This document shows positions 58,046-64,000 of a stretch of DNA of 64,000 nt, piece by piece (position 1 is the stretch's first letter; each line of letters begins with the position of its first letter). Below the pieces are notes generated by a model. That model had not been told where the DNA came from. It saw nothing but the letters and a program-made list of their open reading frames with translations, and made no database searches. A program made the translations under genes and the position numbers. The stretch comes from Peptoniphilus_A olsenii (GTDB lineage Bacteria; Bacillota; Clostridia; Tissierellales; Peptoniphilaceae), in NCBI RefSeq assembly GCF_040545475.1, contig NZ_JBEPMA010000001.1, positions 248,001-312,000 on the forward strand, read 5' to 3'.

Positions 58046-58720
58046 TTATAAATTTAATGCTATTTCTAGTTCTTTTTGTTTTCTATCATTTTCTTTTTTG
58101 TAATCTTTTAAAAATTGTTTTGGTGTATGTTGATAATTCATAACACATTTTCCAAAATCATTTTTAACTGTCGTTGCACCAGTAACTTTTACATCAAAAA
58201 ACTCACTTGCCGATTTGCCAGTGAGCCATGTTTCTTTGTTTATTAAGCTATTTATTTCATCTTCCGTCTTGCCCTCAACTGCTTTTGTCATGTAAGTTTC
58301 CACAAGACCTTTTTGCAACTCGTCGAGCGTATCTGCCCATTTTAATAGTTCGTCAGCATTTCCAAAAATACCCACGCTCGGTTTGTGTATCATAAGATAG
58401 GCATTAGAGGGTATCTCTATTTCGTCACAACCAAATGCGATAATAGATGCGGCACTCGCCGCCAAGCCATCTATAATAGCTTTTGTATGTCCATCAAATC
58501 TTTGTAATAAATTACAAATTGCGACACCTGCAAATAAATCACCGCCACCACTTGATATATAGACCTCAACGTTTTTGTTCGCATCTTTTAAAAGATTTCT
58601 GATATCTTCAGGATATGTTTCAACCGTATCTCCCCATGACCAACCTTTCCAACGGTCATCTACAATATCTCCAGTAACATATATTTGTGTTACATCACCT
58701 TTGTTTTTTACCTCTATCAA
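58046..58720 (-). CDS. ClpP-like phage head maturation protease (S14)
   Basis: The 224-residue protein has the ClpP fold: VEVYISSGGGDLFAGVAICNLLQRF, the serine in IDGLAASAASIIAFGCDEIEI, and the histidine in YLMIHKPSVGIFGNADE. It processes scaffold and capsid delta domains. It overlaps the portal gene by 4 bases. Confidence 0.92.
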   Translation of the reverse strand: MIEVKNKGDVTQIYVTGDIVDDRWKGWSWGDTVETYPEDIRNLLKDANKNVEVYISSGGGDLFAGVAICNLLQRFDGHTKAIIDGLAASAASIIAFGCDEIEIPSNAYLMIHKPSVGIFGNADELLKWADTLDELQKGLVETYMTKAVEGKTEDEINSLINKETWLTGKSASEFFDVKVTGATTVKNDFGKCVMNYQHTPKQFLKDYKKENDRKQKELEIALNL

Positions 58721-59931
58721 TCTTTCTCACCACCTTTCTCATAAGCTTTTCCGATGTCCTCGATTGGAACAAACGTTCCATTTACCATAAGGACATCACC
58801 ACCATCAATAAATGGCATGCCCGAGTAGTTTCTTGCCTCGTTAGGTGTATATATACCGCCCGACACATATTTTTGTAAAGCCTCTGCTTGTGATTTTAAA
58901 TCACCTCGCAGTATTGTTGCCACATTAAACTCAGTATGCACTCCGCTTTTTAACTCGGCATCAAATAACAACTTATAATCAAATTCTTCTTCGTATTTTT
59001 TCAAAATTACTAAAAGTGTATCAATCAAAAAAGTTAAGTTTTGCATTTCTGAATTATTATAACTAGATTTATCATAGTTATTTAGATGATTAGGTTTGAT
59101 ACCAAAAGCAGCTGCGATTTGTAATGATGTAAATTTTTTTAAATCAAAAAATTGTGCATCTGTAAGTTTTATGTCAAGAGGTGTTAACTTCATGCCGAGT
59201 GGTATCGGCACAATATTTCCATTATCTTTATCTCTCACAAAATCTGTAATAGTCCTCACAAGTTCTGTCTTTTTAGCCTTATTTAACTCGCCCGTGTACT
59301 CCAGTATCGCATTTGCAGTAAGTCCTCTCGCATACAAATCATTTAGATATTTTTGAGACTCTTTAGCACCTTTTATAGTGCTTGCAAGTTCTTCCGCAAT
59401 ACTTTTTCCCACGATTCCATCTCTAGATAAACCGCCTTTTAAATGTATTATTTCTTTGTCTTTAAAATAATAAGTTTTGTTTTTAGCTTTGTACTTGTAT
59501 ATATAAGTTGCATCTGATTTTAATATTTTTGCATCATCAATTAAAATCTTAACTTTACTTGGGTCAAGTGGGTGTAAAGCAACTCTTTTACCACCTTTTG
59601 TTTCTATCAATGCATAAGCATTTCCGTAATGATTTCTGTTTAACTCCATCAAAATTTTAAAATCTGATGGACTCATATATGGATTGGGTCTCACTTTTAA
59701 AAGATAGTTGATATCACTATCAGTGATTTTAACCCCATGTCCGTCTTTTAAATGTATTGATAGTTTTCCGAGCGACTCACTCAAAACTTTTAAGCAAATA
59801 AAATATGTTATCTCAGTATCAGCGACAATATTATTTTTATAACCACCACCATTTGATACATTTATAAACTCCCAGTCCTCGTTAGGTGTCCCCCACTCAA
59901 AATAGTTTTTTATACTCTTAATTATTCCCAT
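58717..59931 (-). CDS. Portal protein, HK97 family
   Basis: Starting at ATG 59929-59931 (TGATG overlap with the terminase stop, GGGGGTG site) gives 404 residues: MGIIKSIKNYFEWGTPNED, then KVLSESLGKLSIHL, LLKVRPNPYMSPSDFK, NGNAYALIE-type strand, YARGLTANAILEYTGELNKAK. It forms the dodecameric DNA channel. The 10-codon upstream extension is rejected. Confidence 0.92.
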   Translation of the reverse strand: MGIIKSIKNYFEWGTPNEDWEFINVSNGGGYKNNIVADTEITYFICLKVLSESLGKLSIHLKDGHGVKITDSDINYLLKVRPNPYMSPSDFKILMELNRNHYGNAYALIETKGGKRVALHPLDPSKVKILIDDAKILKSDATYIYKYKAKNKTYYFKDKEIIHLKGGLSRDGIVGKSIAEELASTIKGAKESQKYLNDLYARGLTANAILEYTGELNKAKKTELVRTITDFVRDKDNGNIVPIPLGMKLTPLDIKLTDAQFFDLKKFTSLQIAAAFGIKPNHLNNYDKSSYNNSEMQNLTFLIDTLLVILKKYEEEFDYKLLFDAELKSGVHTEFNVATILRGDLKSQAEALQKYVSGGIYTPNEARNYSGMPFIDGGDVLMVNGTFVPIEDIGKAYEKGGEKD

Positions 59932-61652
59932 CACGCACCCCCTTTCATAATGTCTAACCACTCTGACACATCTTGTTCTGCATCATATGACATTGTACTT
60001 TCTGTAGCCATTGCAAGTTTCCAAGCATTTATAACCGAATCCACAACGTCTATTCTATCTGTTTGTGTTTCTTTCATAATTTTTATTTCCCCAAAACTGT
60101 TTTGAGTAGTTTTAGCATTTATAAATGACCAAATCATTAATGCGTTGTTTTTGTCATACTGCACTTGTTTTGCTTGTACTGATAGTTGCAAATCTACTGT
60201 CGCATCATTTAAAGATTTTGCACTTTGCACTATCTCAACTAAATCACAATTTAAAAATTCTAAATCTGCTAAAAATGCACTTGCGTTGTGTCCGTCATAT
60301 CCGCATGATATTATTTTCAAATCGTACTTTTCAATCAAACTTTTTAAGTGAGCAATTATAAACTTATAGTCTGTTTTTAGTCCAAAAACACCCTCTGTCA
60401 AAGTTAAAAGTCCTTGTTTTGCCCAAAGCCTATAAGGCACATCATCTGTCTTTTCGTGTTCCTCAAGCCTTAAAAGTGGCATAAAACTATGTGAGTAAAT
60501 ATAGTATTGTTCCCCGTATTTAAAAACTAGAGCAATACTCGTTAAGTCGCCACCGCTTGATAAGTCTATACCAAGCACGCACTCTTGACCTTTAAAGTCA
60601 TCAAGAGTTAAATCACTTTCGCATTCCTTAAATTTATCTAAATCAACAAAGCCTGCCCCCGAGTATTTAACCCATTTATTTAACGATTTAGTCAAAAAGT
60701 TAATAAGTTCTTGACCTTGTTTTTCTTTTGCATCTATCGCTTTTTCTGACAAGTCTTTGATTTTTTCTTTGCTATAAGTGTTGTCATCATTCCACAATAA
60801 AAGCGGATTAGCTTTTGCCCAGTTTTTATAATCCCAAATATCGTCGCCCTCGTCCATTTCTGCAATGTAGACAAAAAGCGACTCTTTTTCTACAAGTCCA
60901 GTTACAACCTTTTTTGCCAACTCGTATTGCTCATAACAAGGACTGTTGATGTTAAAGCCTGCGGTTGTTATCGCAAGAGTTAAAGCATTACCAACACTTA
61001 TTTGTCCATCAAGCAATAATTTATACATTTGATTAGTCGGGTGAGCGTGGTACTCATCAATAACGGATAGTATCGAACGGAAGCCATCAGCCGACTTTGT
61101 ATCTCTACCGACTGATTTAATTTCCGTACCCGTTACCTTTGATATTATATTTCTCTCATGCTTTTTAATTTTATAAAGTTCAGCCAGTTCTTTGTCAGCG
61201 AGTATAAATTTCTCCACCTCGTCCCAAACAATATTGGCTTGCTCCTGTTTAGTCGCCGCACAATAGATTTTACCTTTATTGTAGCCACTAAAGGTTGCAC
61301 GAGTATTTATTTCAGTACCCGACAAAAAACTCTTCCCGTTTTGCCTAGCCATTTGTATATAAGCTTCTCTAAACCTTAATTTTTTACTGCGTTTTTTCCG
61401 CCACCCGTGCAGTGAGCCTATTATAAAATCTTGGAAACCTCTCGTCTTTAATTTTTGAGGTTTCTCTCCTTCCAAAATTGTCAGTTCATTTGCTATATCT
61501 ATTGCTTTTTCTGCAAGTTCAGCGTCCCAAATATATTCAAAGTCTTTTCTTTTTAAGTCGTCTAAATGTCTTTTACAACACTTTATTTCAGTTTCGCCTT
61601 TTAATACTTTTTTGCTAACAACAAGTTTAGCGTACTCAGTTGTCCTATCCAT
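59931..61652 (-). CDS. terL: Terminase large subunit
   Basis: The 573-residue packaging motor has Walker A AYIQMARQNGKSFLSG, Walker B RSILSVIDEYHAH, and in the nuclease part VLGIDLSSGGDLTSIALVF with a conserved first Asp and a second in ISCGYDGHNASAF. It cuts and translocates phage DNA. It overlaps terS by 8 bases. Confidence 0.94.
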   Translation of the reverse strand: MDRTTEYAKLVVSKKVLKGETEIKCCKRHLDDLKRKDFEYIWDAELAEKAIDIANELTILEGEKPQKLKTRGFQDFIIGSLHGWRKKRSKKLRFREAYIQMARQNGKSFLSGTEINTRATFSGYNKGKIYCAATKQEQANIVWDEVEKFILADKELAELYKIKKHERNIISKVTGTEIKSVGRDTKSADGFRSILSVIDEYHAHPTNQMYKLLLDGQISVGNALTLAITTAGFNINSPCYEQYELAKKVVTGLVEKESLFVYIAEMDEGDDIWDYKNWAKANPLLLWNDDNTYSKEKIKDLSEKAIDAKEKQGQELINFLTKSLNKWVKYSGAGFVDLDKFKECESDLTLDDFKGQECVLGIDLSSGGDLTSIALVFKYGEQYYIYSHSFMPLLRLEEHEKTDDVPYRLWAKQGLLTLTEGVFGLKTDYKFIIAHLKSLIEKYDLKIISCGYDGHNASAFLADLEFLNCDLVEIVQSAKSLNDATVDLQLSVQAKQVQYDKNNALMIWSFINAKTTQNSFGEIKIMKETQTDRIDVVDSVINAWKLAMATESTMSYDAEQDVSEWLDIMKGGA

Positions 61653-62112
61653 TTAAATACTTTAGATATTTATTTGTCGTACTTTCTTCTTTTGTAGGCA
61701 CTATCAGCTTTAATCTGTCAGTTGTTGCCAGTCCAAGTTTTGTTGAGCACGACATAATTTGTTTGACAATTTTATCTTGTGCATTTATCAAAGGCGATAC
61801 TTTCCCGTTATCTGTCATATATCTGTATTCAAATTCCGACTCCTGCAATTGTTTTGTAATTTCTGTATATTGAGAGTAAGCATTACAGTAAATTGCCAAC
61901 ACTGATAAGTCCAAGTTATCTAGTAAATCAACTTTGCCTGCCTCGTCCACTACTCTTATAAATTCAGCACTACCGACCAAATTTAAAAAAGGTGGTGGAG
62001 TTAGTCCGTCCCTATCAAGTTTTAACTGTTGCTCTTGTTTTCGTCTTTGTTCAATTTTATCTTTGCCAATCTTGCCAGTCGCAACCGCCATAGTTTTTCT
62101 TGGTCTTGCCAT
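61645..62112 (-). CDS. terS: Terminase small subunit, P27 family
   Basis: The 155-residue protein matches the P27 family in layout: MARPRKTMAVATGKIGKDKIEQRRKQE, then PPPFLNLVGSAEFIRVV and CSTKLGLATTDRLKLIVPT. It binds the packaging site and recruits TerL. It follows the methylase gene by 19 bases. Confidence 0.92.
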   Translation of the reverse strand: MARPRKTMAVATGKIGKDKIEQRRKQEQQLKLDRDGLTPPPFLNLVGSAEFIRVVDEAGKVDLLDNLDLSVLAIYCNAYSQYTEITKQLQESEFEYRYMTDNGKVSPLINAQDKIVKQIMSCSTKLGLATTDRLKLIVPTKEESTTNKYLKYLNG

Positions 62113-62131
62113 ACTACCACCACCTTTCTTT

Positions 62132-63032
62132 TCATTTCACCATAAATAACTTTTCGTATTTTGTTTTGTGTTGTCCACCTTGCAATGATGATTTTGCTTT
62201 TTTAAATTCATATACACGCTCAAATTTATTTGTCATATCGTATTCGCTGATTAAAACAATGTTGTTTTTACTCATATAAATACACCAATTATAAAATTCA
62301 TCATAATCAAGTTGTTCTTTTTTATAAAGTCCTTTTGTTGTATTTTTGTAAGGCGGATCAAGATAAATAATTGAGTGTTTAACGTCAGTAAAATATTTAT
62401 AATCTTTATTAAAAACTTTTAATTTATTTGTTTTTGTAAATGCCTTTAAATCTTGCAACCTCTCTAACTGTTGTAATTGTTGTAATTGTTGTAATCTTTG
62501 TAATTGTTTTGTGTTTCTCATTTTTTGCATAGCATCTTTATAAGTTTCTGTTTGTTTATATCCGCTAAACACGTCATGATTTTTAATAATCGCTTTAGCT
62601 AATTTATACTTTATATCCGAGTATTTTTTACTATACAGATAACTATTTTTTTTTATAACCAAAAGAGTTGACCAAAAGTTTTAAGTTGTCCGTTTCAGTT
62701 TTATTCATCTTTTCTTTGATTTTAAAAAACTCATCACGACTCACTATAAGTGTTTTTAGATATTCTCTATCCTCTTTTAAAATTTTATTTATAATTTGAG
62801 CAGGCGTAGAGTCCAAATCATTATAAACAACCGATAACCCATTTATTAAACATTCCATGGTGACCGCACCGCCACCACCAAATAAATCGTATATAGTTTT
62901 ATCAGTACCAAAATTTTGGATTATAATTTGTATCAACTTTTTAGATATCTTCTTTTTGTTCCCGATATAAGGTAGACCTACCGCCCTGCCTTTTCTGATT
63001 TTATTTTCATCGAGTTTTAAAATCTCTCTCAC
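62132..63032 (-). pseudogene. D12-class DNA adenine methylase split by a frame break at an A9 tract
   Basis: The first part (from 63032) carries GLPYIGNKKKISKKL and the SAM-binding DLFGGGGAVTMECL and ends GYKKK-stop at an A9 tract (62646-62654). The second part, in another frame, resumes with NSYLYSKKYSDIKYKLAKAI and contains the catalytic YLDPPYKNTTKGLY. With eight A residues the two join into one Dam-like protein of about 290 residues, so the frame break is a single-base length change. Near residue 170 a Gln/Leu-rich segment (QLQRLQQLQQLQQLERLQ) is coded by tandem 9-base repeats. It would methylate adenine in phage DNA. It may be inactive, phase-variable, or rescued by slippage. Confidence 0.85.
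62466..62510 (-). repeat. 9-base tandem repeat in the methylase gene
   Basis: Forward-strand TGTTGTAAT-type units occur in succession (three near-perfect copies with flanking degenerate ones) and code for Leu-Gln-Gln triplets. Changes in copy number would add or remove three residues without breaking the frame. Confidence 0.7.
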
Positions 63033-63040
63033 CTACACAA

Positions 63041-63069
63041 TAAAAAAGCACCGCAACAATATGCGGTGT
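63041..63069 (-). terminator. Intrinsic terminator ahead of the late operon
   Basis: CACCGCA and TGCGGTG form a 7-bp stem with a 6-base loop, followed by C and TTTTTTA on the minus strand, just before the methylase gene. It ends transcripts from the HNH side or acts as an attenuator that needs antitermination. Confidence 0.85.
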
Positions 63070-63072
63070 CTT

Positions 63073-63441
63073 TGCACTTATAATATTAATATTCCATTTT
63101 TAACATTTGCACTTATAATATCAATATTTTATTTTTATATTTCTTGTCTTGTGTTTATAATATTAATATTTTATCTTTAACATTTGCACTTATAATATCA
63201 ATATTTTATTTTAACTCTTATATTTCGTTCGTACATTTTTACACTTACTTTTTGTATTTTTGTGTTTATAACATTAATACTTTATTTTTAACCTACACTT
63301 ATAATTTTTACTTTATTTTTTATCTTACAGTTATAATATAAATATTTTATTGTTAACCTACACTTATAACTCGTGATTAATTTTTTACACTTATAACTAG
63401 TTATTATTTTTTGCATCTATAAACTATCTTTATTTTTAACC
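63073..63441. repeat. Array of about eleven AT-rich direct repeats (iteron-like)
   Basis: Units begin with TGCACTTATAATATTAATAT-like or TACACTTATAA-like sequence and end in TTTTAAC. Starts on the plus strand: 63073, 63108, 63150, 63185, 63240 (degenerate), 63261, 63294, 63326, 63359, 63386 and 63412, mostly 32-35 bases apart, about three helical turns, and shorter at the right end. The conserved core is CACTTATAA. This suggests binding by a repeated-site protein, such as terminase small subunit, a replication initiator or an activator. Confidence 0.85.
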
Positions 63442-63505
63442 AGTTTAGAAATTTTTGTTTTTGGCATTTTCTCGCACCAATTGTCCCGCGCTGGTCCCTA
63501 TATCA

Positions 63506-63931
63506 TCACCTAAAACATTTTAACCCACCCCCACATACTTTTTTATTTAAATCTAATAGCAATGCTTGGGTAGATATCTTTGTGTCGGTATCTCGGCTAT
63601 ATAAAGCGTGTATAGCCTTATGGCTTTTATCTGATAACCAAAATAGATTGTCGATATCATACGCCTTACTTATATCCTCGCTCACCTCTACTATATGATG
63701 AGCAAGAGTACCTGCTACTATCTTACCAGTTTTGTGGTAGTGGTATAAGTCAACTCCATGTACTCTGCTTTTACATTGCGTCCTTATAGATGACCATGCT
63801 TTGCTTGTATATATATCGTGATTAGTCCTCTTGTATTTATCATAGTTTTTTTGATATTTATTTTTGCAATCATCACATTGTTTTTGTGTAATGGGTATGA
63901 CCTTACCACATTTACATAACTTTTTTAGAAT
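63506..63931 (-). CDS. Phage HNH endonuclease, start codon uncertain
   Basis: An open frame codes for KLCKCGKVIPITQKQCDDCKNK (two zinc-type CXC/CXXC pairs), then TSKAWSSIRTQCKSR, and the HNH part AHHIVEVSEDISKAYDIDNLFWLSDKSHKAIH. HNH proteins lie next to terminase genes in cos-type phages and assist TerL cutting. No ATG, GTG or TTG occurs between the upstream in-frame stop and the conserved start. ATT at 63929-63931 with an AAGG site would give MLKKLCKCGK and 141 residues. The start is unresolved. Confidence 0.75.
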   Translation of the reverse strand: MLKKLCKCGKVIPITQKQCDDCKNKYQKNYDKYKRTNHDIYTSKAWSSIRTQCKSRVHGVDLYHYHKTGKIVAGTLAHHIVEVSEDISKAYDIDNLFWLSDKSHKAIHALYSRDTDTKISTQALLLDLNKKVCGGGLKCFR

Positions 63932-64000
63932 ATTATCAACGCCTTATACCTTTGTTAACATTAAAGTATCTTTGCTTTTTATCTAGTCATTTAAATTCCT

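Larger units (their letters stand above)
63033..63505. other. Non-coding late-operon control region of the prophage
   Basis: The 473-base region between the HNH gene and the methylase gene contains a terminator (63041-63069) and an array of about eleven direct repeats (63073-63441). Open frames on it are short, repetitive and without ribosome sites. Confidence 0.75.

Noticed and set aside
63144..63341. Plus-strand 65-codon frame
   Set aside because: It lies in the direct-repeat array and only reflects the repeat composition.
63073..63441. CRISPR array
   Set aside because: Units are degenerate, have no constant repeat with unique spacers, and no cas genes are near.

Overview
The window looks like a chromosomal segment of a low-GC, Gram-positive, probably anaerobic Firmicute. 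A Clostridia/Tissierellia-type organism such as a Peptoniphilus or Anaerococcus relative is my inference, not something a search has shown. Supporting signs are the strong AT bias, SD-rich starts, RNase J, IreB, SufU-type iron-sulfur assembly, T-box leaders, an L20-type leader and a NosR/CcoG-like polyferredoxin. No rRNA or tRNA gene was found.

Bases 1-42,000 are mostly housekeeping genes, largely on the minus strand. From left to right: the start of a Trk/Ktr potassium transporter subunit; infC-rpmI-rplT with an attenuator leader and an AUU start for infC; udk, a U32 protein and trmR (tRNA wobble-uridine modification), then rnjA, a Fur-family regulator, a DUF1292 gene, ruvX, ireB and alaS, in an order like that of Bacillus; an AI-2E family permease; a seven-gene iron-sulfur operon (sufC-B-D-S-U, an Rrf2 regulator, a second cysteine desulfurase); yraN, rnhB, rbgA, a HAD hydrolase and ychF. 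A plus-strand block holds an ABC ATPase with degenerate catalytic motifs and its permease, then an ECF sigma factor and a DUF4179 anti-sigma factor. Next comes an aromatic-amino-acid-type ABC transporter with two paralogous lipoproteins. Each lipoprotein has its own T-box leader; I read the specifiers as UUC (Phe) and UAC (Tyr). Then nadE, a YigZ gene, hflX, a class A PBP whose transpeptidase motifs are lost, a 58-residue basic protein, a macro-domain protein, NhaC, a TIM-barrel-like unknown, a HEPN plus PD-(D/E)xK fusion, DUF1294, a polyferredoxin with a 48-residue CXXC partner, and folA.

From about 42.6 kb to the right edge lies a prophage of the PBSX/contractile-tail type, with its late genes all on the minus strand. 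Reading in transcription order from the right edge: HNH endonuclease, an array of about eleven AT-rich direct repeats, an intrinsic terminator, a frameshifted D12 adenine methylase, small and large terminase, portal, ClpP-like protease, HK97 capsid, connectors, sheath, tube, tail chaperone with a -1 frameshift site, tape measure, XkdP/Q/R/S/T/U-like baseplate genes, tail-distal genes, XkdX, XhlA, amidase-type lysin and holin. The left attachment site should lie in the 749-base gene-free stretch between folA and the holin. The integrase and early genes are outside the window.

Most unusual points: the paired Phe/Tyr T-box transporter, the repeat array ahead of the late operon, three phage genes whose reading frames break at A-tracts besides the chaperone site, the HEPN-nuclease fusion, and the PBP and ABC ATPase that look catalytically altered.
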